From assembly GCF_051106095.1 (NCBI RefSeq), contig NC_135783.1, positions 190,823,447-190,887,446 on the forward strand: 64,000 bases of DNA, read 5' to 3'. The stretch's first letter is position 1; each line of letters begins with the position of its first letter. The notes under the pieces were generated by a model, which was not told the origin of the DNA, searched no databases, and worked only from the letters and a program-made list of their open reading frames with translations. This stretch comes from Pogona vitticeps (Eukaryota > Chordata > Lepidosauria > Squamata > Agamidae). Made by a program: the position numbers and the translations under genes. This document shows, piece by piece, positions 1 through 10,559 of this stretch.

Positions 1-400
1 GCCCCCTTTCTCGTTTTTAGATGTGAGAATGACTGAATTCCCTTAAGTCGTGATTCTGTGGAGGCAGAGCAGCAAAAGCGCTGGATGGAAGCCCAACATT
101 CAGGACCAAACCAAGACATTCTGATGCCTGAGGCAAGGGACAAAATACCTGCAATAGGGAAGCCAGATTGACTGACAGTTGATCTTAGTTCAACCCTGAG
201 TGACAGGGTTATGCTCCTCACCACAATTGGGGCTGCAGGCTAACAACAGTTCAAGGACAACTATGTTGTTCGCAGCGACACAGACGCAGAGACACTGGTA
301 AGGATGTTGGCAAGACCAAGTCCTGAGTCCAGGTCCTGAGCCACAAGCCTGAGTCCCTATTAAAAGGAAGCTTTTCCCCCAAGAAAAATGGAAGGTTTGG
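1..400. other. Unassigned flank left of the hAT element
   Basis: No open frame, RNA gene or repeat family that I can name. The stretch ends at the 8-bp target duplication (401-408) of the hAT element. Confidence 0.5.
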
Positions 401-504
401 GTTCAGAGTAGAGATGGGGATGAATTTAAAAAATGGTGATTCGTTTTGATCTGTTATTCGTCAAGGTTAACAGTTCAACGAATATGAATCCGCCCATTCA
501 TCTG

Positions 505-800
505 CACTTTAAATGGCTATAACACTGGTCCCTGATGACCTAGATACACCAAAGTTGCAGGGAAGCTTCCTCAGATGCTTCCCAACAATTTCTGAAAGTT
601 TGGTGAGGATTGGATCACAGACCCCCGAGTTATATAGTAACAAAGAGTTCCCCCTCAGGAAAGCTCCCCCCAGGTATTTAGAGAATCCAGAATCATAACG
701 GAGCTTCCTATGTCTTTCCCCAACACACCTGCCAAATTTGGTGAAGATTGAATATCGGAACTCTGAGGCATTCACCCACAAATTGGGTCCCCCCAAGAGA
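505..800. repeat. Degenerate repeats in the hAT left arm
   Basis: Two diverged copies of a motif lie head to tail. Each has a GGGAAGCTTCC- or GGAGCTTCC-like start, a run of TTCCCAACA or TTCCCCAACA, then TTTGGTGA(G)GATTG, then a C-rich tract (about 560-680 and 700-790). They sit just inside the left terminus of the hAT element. No function is visible. Both strands are open for about 60-95 codons here, but composition explains this and no domain is recognisable. Confidence 0.5.
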
Positions 801-979
801 GTTTACCACACCGCACAGAAGCCCATGCCATTGACGGGATTATATTTAGCCCCAACAGAAAGAGAGGTCCCTTTGGCAGAGGCATGCATGAGGCATTGAG
901 TTTGTCTTCAGCTCAGCACAACCCTACATAGGCCAGTGAAATAGAGTTTGCCCTCAGGAGGACTGGAGGCAAGGAAGTA

Positions 980-2950
980 TTTGACAGCACAGCAGGCTTT
1001 TTGGCTCCGTTGGGCACTGAGGTAGTTGGCAGCAGCAAAGTGGTGTGTCTTGCCTCATCGGGACACTGAGGCAAAAGGCAGCAGAACAGACTCCCCTCTT
1101 CTTCAGCAATATCAGATTTGCCTGCAAAGGTTTTTGCCCCCCAGGAGGCAACTGAGGTTGCTTGCAACTTCCAACAGCACCAACATCACCATCAGATGAA
1201 CAGGGTTGGTGCTACTAACAGCAGTTAATCCACGGGGCCGCGGGGCTGTTGGAAACAGATCAGCTCTGCAATCTGAAGCCGGGTGATGGGGTGACAAAGA
1301 TGCTTGTTTAGAACTAGAAAACTGGGAATTGTAACTTTGCTGCTGAGACCGCCCGGATATGATAAAGATAGCCCTCAGAGGTTTGGAGGGGGGGCTTAGA
1401 GAGGCCGGATCCCTTGGCACGGGGATGCCTGGACAGGCTTTGGGTGGGGCTGGGACAGGCCTGGTTGGGGATTAGCAAAAGGTGGCCATGGAGGTGTGTT
1501 GTTTGTTTTTGAAAACAAAAGGAGGCAAGCAACACTTATTAGCAGCAACTATAACAGCATCAGATGAATTGCTCCACCTCATTGGGAAGATACTATTAAC
1601 GGCGTCAGGGTTCCGTGTCTAGTCATGCTTGCTATGTGAGGAAGTTGGCAGCAGCAACGTAGATTGTGTTGCCAACAAAGTGTTGCCAACTGTGTTGACA
1701 ACAAAGATAGCCCCCAGAGGTTTTGGGGGGCTTGGACCGGCTGGCTCTTTTGGCACGTGTTGAAAAACTAGATCAGGTCTGCAATCTGAAGCCGTGCGAT
1801 GGGGCAATGGGGTGACACCTGGACAGGCCTGGATGGGGCAGAGCCTGGCTTTGGGTGTGCCAACATGGCCGGACAGCCCTCTGTTGTGGCACATTATGGG
1901 CGTCACCCAACACTTTGCTCTTGTACACTTTAGTTGTACAAGAACAACTATTTATTCATTTTTCTTACTGGTCAGTCTGGGTCTGCCAAGAGAGCTGGAC
2001 AGCCCTCTTCACTTGTTTGGGGGTGCTGGGACGGGTTTTGGGTGTGCCAGCCAAAAGGGTTAGATGGCCTTCTTGGGATGTTCGAGTGATGCACAGACAG
2101 GCTTTGGGTGGGTGAGGCAGAGCCCGGCCGCGCTGCTATTACAGTGGTTAATCCACGGGGCCACTGGCGAGCTGAGCTAATTTGTTTGGGTAGTTTTGTC
2201 CAACTTCTGCCTACCTACTGAGTTGGCATGGGACTGAAAGCAGAGTGTGTTGCCCCATCAGGCACTGAGGTAGTTGGCTCCAAAGTAGGTGGGAAAGCGT
2301 GTCTTAATAGGCATCGGGTGCCGAGGCAATTGGCAGCAAAGTGGGCTTTGCCCATTGGGTGTGTAGTGGCAGAAATCTTCAACATCAATGAGCAAGAGGG
2401 TGGCGTTTGCCATCGAGGTGGCATATGAAACACAAGCCTCCAGAAAGAATCAATTATTTAGTCGAGTATGCTGTTTTTGACTGTCAGGAAGGGGTTGGGT
2501 TGGCCCAGCCCTCTTGGCACGGGGAAGCCAGGAGGACAGCTTTGGAAAACTAGATGATCAGCTCTGCAATCTGAAGCCGTGTGATGGTGTTGTTTGTTTT
2601 GTTATTGATGAAGAAAAGGGATGGTGGTTGTTGCTGGCACAAGATAAACTCTGCAGTTTCAAGCCATGCGATGGGGCGACACCTGGACAGGCTTTGAGTG
2701 GGGCAGGGACCAGCCTGGTTGATGCTTCCATGCCCAGACAGGTCGGGTCAGGTCAGGTTGGGGTGCTGAGCCAGAACCCGTTTGGAAAGCATGTAACTGC
2801 AAGTGGATAAATAGGCACCACCTCGGTGGTAAGGTACTAGTAATGGCAGTCTGTCGGGCACTGAGATAGTTGGCAGCCGGAAAGCAGGCTTTGGGGCCCC
2901 ATTGGGACACTGAGGCAAGTTGGCAGCAGCAACGTAGAGAAGGAAGGCTT
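980..2950. repeat. Degenerate higher-order tandem repeat inside the hAT element
   Basis: A roughly 50-bp unit containing CACTGAGGTAGTTGGCAGCA recurs in clusters near 1000-1110, 1625-1665, 2240-2390 and 2845-2945, so the clusters are spaced about 600 bp apart. Between them a second motif, CTGCAATCTGAAGCC followed by a GATGGGG and ACCTGGACAGGC block, recurs near 1270, 1775, 2560 and 2655. Copies are strongly diverged. The layout suggests an old tandem amplification of a ~600-bp unit inside the transposon. Open frames across it are not convincing genes. Confidence 0.55.
2790..2845 (+). repeat. Fragment resembling the BovB-tailed SINE body
   Basis: The stretch around CTGCAAGTGGATAAATAGG followed by ACCTCGGTGGTAAGGTA resembles the central body of the SINE copies at 10104-10451 and 60028-60373. 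It is short and diverged, so it may be an exapted or chance piece within the hAT internal repeats. Confidence 0.35.
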
Positions 2951-3078
2951 GGAATTCCATGATGGATAGTGGAAGTCCGAGCAGGGCGACTGTCTCGCCG
3001 ATGAGACAAGAGGCCACCTGCTGGGCCTTGCCTTTCAACCGCTGGCTGAGTGTCATGGCTGACCCAACTGGTGCCACT

Positions 3079-3405
3079 TCATGGAGCGTGACCTACCTCA
3101 TGCTCCTGGCCCCAGAAAACCCTGTGGCTGCCCTTTTGAAAGGAGGTGCCCCCTCTTGCCTCTCCTGGAGCTTCTCTTTTCCCTCTTCCAGATGGCGCAG
3201 ACGAAGTGCCTTCCCTGTACAGGAGCCTTGGGTGGTGCCTCTCCAGATGTTGGCAGAGGGTGGTGGAGGACAGATGCCTGGGGTATGACCCCCTCCGGAC
3301 CACCCCAAGGCAGGTATTGCAGCGTGCCAGCCATGGGTTATCGCTGAGCACTGTGAAATGATCCCACATGGCCCCTCTGCCATATTTGCCCAAACGAGGA
3401 CCCAC
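3079..3405 (-). CDS. BED zinc-finger exon of a hAT transposase (isolated)
   Basis: A 108-codon open frame on the minus strand carries a BED-type zinc finger near its N-terminus: W14 and F17 in the aromatic start, C29-x2-C32, then a SSTTLCQHLERHHP segment giving H53 and H58. This C-x2-C...H-x4-H arrangement with the Ser-Thr-Thr-x-Leu helix is typical of BED domains, which bind DNA at the N-terminus of many hAT transposases and ZBED proteins. The rest of the frame is basic and low in complexity. No catalytic core follows downstream within the element. The true start and splice sites are unknown; the first Met may simply be inside an exon. I read it as the surviving DNA-binding exon of the element's transposase rather than a host gene. 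Confidence 0.65.
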   Translation of the reverse strand: MGPRLGKYGRGAMWDHFTVLSDNPWLARCNTCLGVVRRGSYPRHLSSTTLCQHLERHHPRLLYREGTSSAPSGRGKREAPGEARGGTSFQKGSHRVFWGQEHEVGHAP

Positions 3406-4015
3406 TGCCTGCCCCTGACTGCTGGCCTGGGAAGAACTCTGTGTCCCAGGGGTGCTGCTGGTCTAGGAGGAGGGAACAGATGACTCTGGGGATGGGGGGG
3501 GGCTGTGAAGCCTGCCCTGCTGTTACTGATTCCAAATCAGACTGGGGATCTTCAGAAAGCGGCAGTTCTTTTGCCACCTCTGAAAACTTTGGTTCCCTGC
3601 CTGCCTGCAAGGCCGCCGGTGGAGGGACAGTGGCACCGGTTATCGTAGATGTGGTTGTGCACGTAGTGATCATGATGACGGTGCTGCTACCTAGCCTGAG
3701 TAGCTTCACAGCCTTCTTCCCCTTGGATTGCCCTGAAGAAATTCCTTCATTTTCTACTGCCTGCCCAACAAACCAACTAAACAAATAAAGCAATGGAGAT
3801 TGAGGAAGGAAACTAATAGAGGGTCAGAGAGTGTGTGCAAATTTTATTTTTAGAATGATGGTGGTGTAATTCTTTCACTAAAATGTGACCTGCCTGCCTA
3901 AACAAAGCCCCCCCTCAGTATAATGTAATTAGCAAAATTCCCCCCCCCGTCCCACTGTGGCAGAGAAGCCAAAAAAAAAAAATCCAAAAAGAAAAGCCCT
4001 GCCAGCTAAGTCTCA

Positions 4016-4204
4016 GACACACACACACACACACACACACACAGAGAAATAAGTTTTAAAAGAAAAAGGACTGATGGATCCAACCATCCACCAAATTCCC
4101 TGAGAGACACAAGCCTCTCTAAAAAGAACTTTTGTAAACTGAATAATCCTCCCACCTAGACACACACACACACACCTCCCACCTAGACACACACACACAC
4201 ACAC
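4016..4204. repeat. AC dinucleotide microsatellites
   Basis: Three (AC)n tracts occur at about 4016-4042, 4159-4174 and 4188-4204. The latter two are each preceded by CCTCCCACCTAGAC, indicating a small local duplication of the tract with its flank. Confidence 0.9.
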
Positions 4205-4813
4205 AAACCTATTTGGGGAAAGGAAAAAATGATTATCCTAAAATAAACTTTTGAAAACTGAATATAAAAGAAAAGAGATTCCACAGTCACACGACGACAG
4301 TCCCCCCCCCCTACAAGCTTCCAAAAAAAAGTTTGATTGATTTGAATTTGAAATAAAATTAAGTCCTTCGGAAGAAGTAGCCTAAGCTACCTGAAATCCT
4401 TCCCCAAATTCCCAGTAAAGTTGATGATGATTGATGAATGGTGATGAAAAAGAAAAATATAAGTGAAACCACAAGAGCACCAGCAAGCCAGCAAGCAGCA
4501 ACTGTTGTCACTCCGGTGAGCACAAACAGAATTGGGGAACGGCCGGTCGGGAAAAGCTTATATGTAGCATCTCTAAAAGTAGATACACCTTTCAGCAGCG
4601 TTATTGGCTCCTGGACATGCCAATCTAGGATCCTGATTGGCCAGAGCTTCGAATCGGCACCAGCAAGTTCAGAGAGGCCCCCCAAAAGGGGTAACAAATA
4701 TAGACAAATATGAACAAATTGACTGTGGTGTTCACCCTCATGGCCCGTTTGTCTCACTAAACACAGAGCTCATGAAGGCAAACCAAAACACCTCTTGATA
4801 CGCTGCCACCAGT

Positions 4814-5171
4814 TGATCTCCTTATCAACGTACTTTACTTAGAAAAGATGAAGGTCCATTCGGTACTGACTTTTTAATAGAACAGGTTTATTGATTACAG
4901 TGGGTTTCTGGAACAATTCATAAGCACAATCTTCAAGTTTCATCAAGCTTCAATATTAACCTTCTATAGTTATTATCCCAATTTACACTCAGACTAATCA
5001 CTCCTCAGACCCCAAACTATCCTTCTCCCCCTGATTCCTAACACTGATTCTGACTGACTCTCCTCTCAGGCTCCACTTTTTAACATTCCTTTCGGCCCCA
5101 CCTCTTAACCACATTAGCACATAGCTAATAAATAATACATAACTTATTGTGTAACAAGGGTGAATGCTACA
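4814..5171 (-). mobile_element. LTR (tRNA-Leu primer family), inserted in the hAT element
   Basis: On the minus strand this stretch starts TGTAGCATTCACCC and ends GAGATCA, two bases before a primer-site-like TGGTGGCAGCG at 4801-4811. That 11-mer is complementary to the 3' end expected for tRNA-Leu. The LTR and about 100 bp of adjoining internal sequence (to about 4700) align by eye with a second copy on the plus strand at 61505-61985. An AATAAA lies near the 3' part of the LTR. It is a broken, old fossil; the retroelement family is not determined. Confidence 0.65.
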
Positions 5172-5322
5172 TGGACGAATAAAACCGAGGAAATATTTGT
5201 CAAGCCACATTCGTCCTGATTTAAAATTTTACAAGTACGGATCAACAAATGTATGACAAATCGGCTATATTCGTCAGAAAAACTGATCCATTTTTATTTT
5301 CGTCGCCATCTCTAGTTCAGAG

Positions 5323-5951
5323 TCACAAGTCGAATCCAAACCACTGGAGGGAAGAAAACCTGAGTTGAGTTCGAGTTGAGTCACTGATGCAACTGAAGTC
5401 CGACTTGAGAGCGAATCCTGCAACTCAAGTCCCCTTCTATGAACACTAGCATGCTGAGCTGGTGAGCCCCAGCGCCAGCTGGTAGTGGGTGGAGCAGAAT
5501 GCCCAGGTTCACACAAAAATTAGAGTTTGCTGCTCATCTTGAGATCTGTCTCCCCACCTGGAGAAACACATCAATTGCTGGAGACTTCATCCCGTCTTCT
5601 GAAGCTCTTGCAACCCTGTATTGCAAATACAGACAGGGAGAATATTCCTTGCTCCCTGCCGACATGTCTCCAGCTTTTCATAATTCCTGCAGTGCTGTTT
5701 GTGACAATGTTACCATGACACCCTTGTGCCTTCCCCATCTAAATGTATCTTGATGAACCAACAACCCCAGGGCTAATTATAAACTATTATTTCAAAATAA
5801 TGGAAAGTCATTATTGGAGCCATCATGAGCACCAAATATATATCAGCTTCGTTTCATCTCATGAAGCTTGACACATTCCTTTGATCATGCAAAGCTTAAT
5901 CACTGAGGTGCCTGAACATGTAAGGGCTACACTATAATTCTAAAAAAAAAG

Positions 5952-5995
<44 letters not shown>

Positions 5996-7165
5996 ATTTT
6001 GAAATATAGCAGTCTTCCCCTGTTTTCTACAGTTTTAGGTCCTGAATTTCCAAGAGAGTGCTTTCAGAGCCTCAAATTATGAACAGATGCTACTGACATA
6101 CTAAATACTAATGGGTTATACATATGCAAACATGGAAGTGCGGTGCCGGGGACAAAAGCAGCTGTTGGAAAATATTGTTCACAAACAAGGTAAATCCCAC
6201 CAGAAGGCACTGTAGATTTAGATATGCCTGCCAGATGCTTCCTTGAGGGGGGCAGAATTTTAAAAAATAATTTAAAATAAAATAAAAAAATTAAAGACTT
6301 CATCCCATATAAGAAAAATCAAGTATATTTCTCAGATCGCCAGAATGCGTTTGTAGATTCTGACTAGCATTTCATCGCTGCTCCCTTGAAATTATGTCTG
6401 AAAAAAGTGCCTCACTTCAATCCTTAGCATCCACAGGGATACAGGTGTTGGCGAAGGCTCCCCTCGCAGCTTCCCTTTAAAGCTTCCTTTTAAAGGTTTG
6501 TAGAGGGAGATTTGGAAGGAGGTAGTTGTGAGAGGGAGGTTAAATGTCCTTTCTTTCTCCATACATGGAAGTCCCCTATACTGAGCAAAGCTTTAAGGGC
6601 TTACTTGCAAGAACAGGAAAACAATAAGACCTGTTACACATCCTGGTATTAATTTAATGTTAGGTTCAGGCCCAGTCCTACCATGAGGCACAATGAGGCC
6701 ACTCCTTCAGGTGGCAAATGTGGACATGCAGCAATACAGCATTCTATAGCAAGCCACTTTTCCCAAAATCGGGACTATTTTCCTTTCTTGAAAAATGGAA
6801 CGACATACGGCTACAAAACCTGTTCTGCACTCCCAGACTTATTAGGGAATTTGGGTTAGAAGGGGATGGGGTTCTTGGAATTTGACATTATTTTAGTTAG
6901 CAGAATATATGGCAGGGAGGGGGGACATGGAAATGTGAAGAAAGCCTAATCTTACCAATCACTCTTCCTGATTTGCTCGCAAGCTAGGACTTTGTATGGG
7001 AAAAATCACTCTGGAAGCATGTAAAGTATAAAAAAAGGTATATTTACTTACAGTAACCATCTGCATTTTCAGTCAGAGGAAAAATGAGGGGAAATAGAGT
7101 CCCCAGTGTGCAGGAGTCCCAGCACATTTGCTGCTTGGAAGATAGCCAGAGGAAGAAGAGGAGGA
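5323..7165. other. Non-coding stretch with a GA microsatellite
   Basis: No coding exon is recognised. The region contains a pure (GA)n tract at 5957-5993 preceded by an A-rich run. The rest looks single-copy to me. Confidence 0.5.
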
Positions 7166-7178
7166 CTATCAGCAGAAT

Positions 7179-7591
7179 GTATGGAAGTGAGAGCTGGACC
7201 ATAAAGAAAGCTGATCGCCGAAGAATTGATGCCTTTGAATTGTGGTGCTGGAGGAGGCTCTTGAGAGTCCCCTGGACTGCAAGGAGAACAAACCTATCAA
7301 TTCTAAAGGAAATCAACCCTGAGTGCTCACTGGAGGGACAGATCCTGAAGCTGAAGCTCCAATCCTTTGGCCATCTCATGAGAAGAGAAGACTCCTTGGA
7401 AAAGACCTTGATGTTAGGAAAATGTGAAGGCAAGAGGAGAAGGGGACGACAAAGGATGAGATGGTTGGACAGTGTCATTGAAGCAACCAACATGAATTTG
7501 ACACAACTCCAGGAGGCAGTGGAAGATAGAAGGGCCTGGCATGCTCTGGTCCATGGGGTCACGAAGAGTCAGACACGACTAAACAACAACG
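7179..7591 (+). mobile_element. BovB (RTE) LINE, 5'-truncated 3' end
   Basis: The open frame reads the C-terminus of the BovB ORF: MYGSESWTIKKADRR, then RIDAFELWCWRRLLRVPWTA, then FGHLMRREDSLEKTLMLGKC and RQRMRWLDSVIEATNMNLTQ. It ends at the characteristic GTCAGACACGACTAAACAAC tail. An 11-bp duplication ATCAGCAGAAT flanks it (7168-7178 and 7592-7602), so this is a severely 5'-truncated retrotransposed copy. The frame is still open across the fragment, suggesting a fairly recent insertion. Confidence 0.9.
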
Positions 7592-8289
7592 ATCAGCAGA
7601 ATAATGGGAGCAAAAAAAATAGAGAATGAATGGAGGAGACTTGCCTCAAAGCCAGAGGTGGGAAAATGACTTTACCAATCAAGTTAGTGGCAAAGGATAA
7701 TCCTATTAGGCTGGAAAGCCCTCCCACTAATACTAAGTATTAGTGCATGAAGGTTGCTATTATCCCAACAAAACTAACTTTCTGAGATTCAGTTGCAGAT
7801 TCAATCCTTTTTTAAGGTGGCGGGGGAAAGAGAGAATTATTTGTAACTTCAGATTGCTGGTGCAGAATTAAGTGCATAACTGGCTGCTTCTCTTAAAAAC
7901 ATCTGCAAAAACCTCTCTGACAATGAATTTGCAGATTGGAGGGTGGGGGTTCTAAGAGCTATAGAATCTTTTTTAAACTTTTCCGAACACTATCTCATCA
8001 AATATTGTTGACAAAGCACAGAACATTTTAAAAACTCTGAATAAGGTTTATAAAACAGGGCAAGCCACTGGCACCAAGTTTAGCATCTGATAGAAACAAA
8101 TCAAAAAGAGGGGGGGAACAATATTGGATCGGAGTACATACTCTGTTACAAAAAATTTTGCTTTGTAAGGTTCCAGTAACCCCAGAACTGTTCCTACTGA
8201 GTATTATACCAGACAATATGGAGAAGACAAAAAACTACTTACTGTAGTTTTATATACTGTATATAGTCACTGCAGACAGAATTCTTTAT

Positions 8290-8645
8290 GCCAAGCATTC
8301 GAAGAAACCGGTGATACCGAAACAAGAGGAACTTACTGAGAAGATATGGGAAGCGGCGAAAATGGATATCTTATCAGAAGTGTTGAAAGACTGTCCAATA
8401 CAAAAGGCAACTGAACGATGGGATTTATTATATAAATGGCTTGAGTCACGAGATAGTGCTTGAATAACATAGATTTAAACTAGGATGTAAATATAATTTA
8501 AAACCTGAAGGGCAATCAAATAGCAGAAAAGCGGAAATGTCAGTACATTTTGTGTTACTCCTTCCCCTCCTTTCCCCCCCATATCCCCCTTTACCCTCTG
8601 TATCCCTTACCTTATCCCAAGTTATTAATTAAAAAGGGGGGGAAT
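8290..8645 (+). mobile_element. L1 LINE 3' end
   Basis: The segment encodes a short C-terminal peptide KIWEAAKMDILSEVL followed by CPIQKATERWDLLYKWLESR and a stop at 8461-8463, which looks like the end of an L1 ORF2. The 3' UTR begins AATAACATAGATTTAA, nearly identical to the L1-derived element at 56659-58457, and continues with a C/T-rich stretch. It is a truncated copy. Confidence 0.6.
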
Positions 8646-8649
8646 GGGA

Positions 8650-10090
8650 GCAAGGAGATAAACGAGCATGTACAGGAAGCAATTTTTATAATTCAGTAAG
8701 TCACCTCAGTGACCGTATAGGGTAAGGGTGATGACCAAAAACGGCAACACTCTTCTCTTGGAGTCACCCTTTAATGAGTGGACTGGAGTTGACATTAGCA
8801 AAAGGGGGCTCGGGGGAGTGAGAGAGTGTTGCCAAACCTGACAGGGCTTGTGTGGAATCTCTTCCAGAAGACCAAGAGCGAGTCAGCATCCCCCACTGCT
8901 TCTGAAGGCTAGTTCAGGGGATTGCAGAAGAGGGTGCACAACATATGAGTCTTTCCTCCAACATTTGGGTGCCACATCCTAGTATCTGCTGCAGGAGGCT
9001 CTTACTTAACTTCGTCTAGCAGTAGTACTGGCCCTACAGCTATGCCGGTTGTAATTGGAACCTGGAATCCTCCTTATGAGATCTGTGTGCACGTATGCAA
9101 ACTTTGCAACCTCATATGAACAGCCGTTTTATCACGTAAGCAGGCTAAGGACAGGGCTGGCTCAAGGTATTTTGCTGCCTGAGGCCCGGCCCACCTCACC
9201 TTAAAAAGGACTCAAAAGCCTTGAAGAGATTCAGGAATGGTTTGTGCAGGTGACTCCCCATGCAGCCGTCAGAGCATCCTGCTGACAATCCTGTGAAATA
9301 TCTATAATGCATCTTCTCTCTCTCTCTCCTGTATGTAAGCAAGCTTTTAAACTCTGTGAAGCATGAACGCTAATTGCCAGACTCAGAGTCAACAAGGAGT
9401 TTTTTCAATTAATTACAGTATTTCTCTGAACCACTCAGCCACTATTCTTGAGGGAGTTGTTTGCAGTTAAGGAGTAAGTGGATATTCCAAAAGGCCCAAA
9501 TTATTACTGAAGAACCCCCTTGTTGCTCCTTCCTTTTGGGCTGGAAGCAGATGTGAATACCTGAAATATACACAAATTATTTTCAAGAGACGATAAACAA
9601 GTTCCCGGGGAATTGTCACTGAGAGATGTAGAGCTGCCCTGAGGGCTTTCACACAAAGACACTGACAGTCTGTCACTGCTGTCTGGCATCCCGAGACTAC
9701 ATAATGTTTCTGCTGAATGAGAAACTCGCCTTTCAATGATTAAAATAATTTCAACAGCCTGACACCTTTTCCAGTAGTTTTTGCTGTGTGAACTACGGCT
9801 AATATACTATCGTCTAAATGTGGACCAGAAGTGTAATCACGTAAGTGTTTACCTACCACTGGGCTTCTCATTGTATGACCAGTTGCATGACTGATCTTGT
9901 GACCAGTGTGAGACTGGGCATGTGACAGGGAGCCTGCAGGAGCAGTGCTGGGATGCTTATACGACTGCCCTTCTGCTCCACTTTTGAGTAATAGGATACT
10001 GGCCAACATGTTTAACAAAGAAGAGTGGTATTAGATGCCAGTATTCTGAAATACGGAAAGCCCTTGGTTTTGGTATATTCAGACATAGGT
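8650..10090. other. Non-coding stretch, no gene seen
   Basis: No recognisable exon or named repeat. Short open frames around 9467-10018 on the minus strand have no domain signal. Confidence 0.5.
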
Positions 10091-10103
10091 AAAGGTATTT
10101 TTT

Positions 10104-10451
10104 GGGACATGGTGGCGCTGCGGGCTAAACCTCAGAAGCCTGTGCTGCAGGGTCAGAAGACCAAGCAGTCGTAAGATCGAATCCACGCGATGGAGTGAGC
10201 TCCCGTTGCTTGTCCCAGCTCCCGCCAACCTAGCGGTTCGAAAGCATGCAAATGCAAGTAGATCAATAGGGACCACTTCGGTGGGAAGGTAACAGCGTTC
10301 CGTGTCTAAGTCGCACTGGCCATGTGACCACGAAAGATTGTCTTCGGACAAAATGCTGGCTCTATGGCTTGGAAACAGGGATGAGCACCGCCCCCTAGAG
10401 TCGGACACGACTGGACAAAAATTGTCAAGGGGAACCTTTACCTTTACCTTT
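10104..10451 (+). mobile_element. tRNA-derived SINE with BovB-type tail (Sauria-SINE-like)
   Basis: It starts with a tRNA-like head (GGTGGCGCTGCGGGCTAAAC, then GATCGAATCC as the B-box region). The body contains ATGCAAGTAGATCAATAGG. The tail holds GAGTCGGACACGACTGGAC, matching the end of BovB, then repeated CCTTTA units. A flanking duplication AAAGGTATTTTT (10091-10103 and 10452 onward) marks the insertion. SINEs of this type are known in lizards and snakes and are thought to be mobilised by BovB. Confidence 0.85.
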
Positions 10452-10454
10452 AAA

Positions 10455-10550
10455 GGTATTTTTGGACTACAACTCCCAACATTACCCTAGCCAATATGGT
10501 CACTGACCATACTGACTGGAGCATGCTGGGAGTTATAGCCCCTACAGAGT
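10455..10550. mobile_element. Small hAT-type MITE, palindromic
   Basis: GGACTACAACTCCCAACATT faces AGCATGCTGGGAGTTATAGCC as an imperfect inverted repeat about 90 bp long. The same ACTACAACTCCCA theme recurs in other MITE remnants of the window (36779-36905, 52151-52270). Confidence 0.5.
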
Positions 10551-10559
10551 AAACTTTGC

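Larger units (their letters stand above)
409..5314. mobile_element. hAT DNA transposon, 4.9 kb, probably non-autonomous
   Basis: The element is flanked by an exact 8-bp duplication GTTCAGAG (401-408 and 5315-5322). It begins TAGAGATGG and ends CCATCTCTA, an inverted terminal pair resembling Ac-type hAT ends. The subterminal zones are rich in short ATTCGTC/GACGAAT motifs on both sides (about 430-490 and 5165-5310). An 8-bp duplication with such ends is diagnostic of the hAT superfamily. Inside lie degenerate repeats, a BED zinc-finger frame on the minus strand (3079-3405), AC microsatellites and an LTR-element fragment. I see no RNase-H-fold transposase core or hAT dimerisation domain, so the copy looks unable to move itself, unless the transposase is split into small exons that I cannot recognise. 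Confidence 0.8.

Noticed and set aside
10104-10451. tRNA gene from A- and B-box-like sequences
   Set aside because: No cloverleaf with acceptor stem; the sequence continues into a SINE body with a BovB-type tail and target duplication. Same for 27505, 40411, 44988 and 62005.
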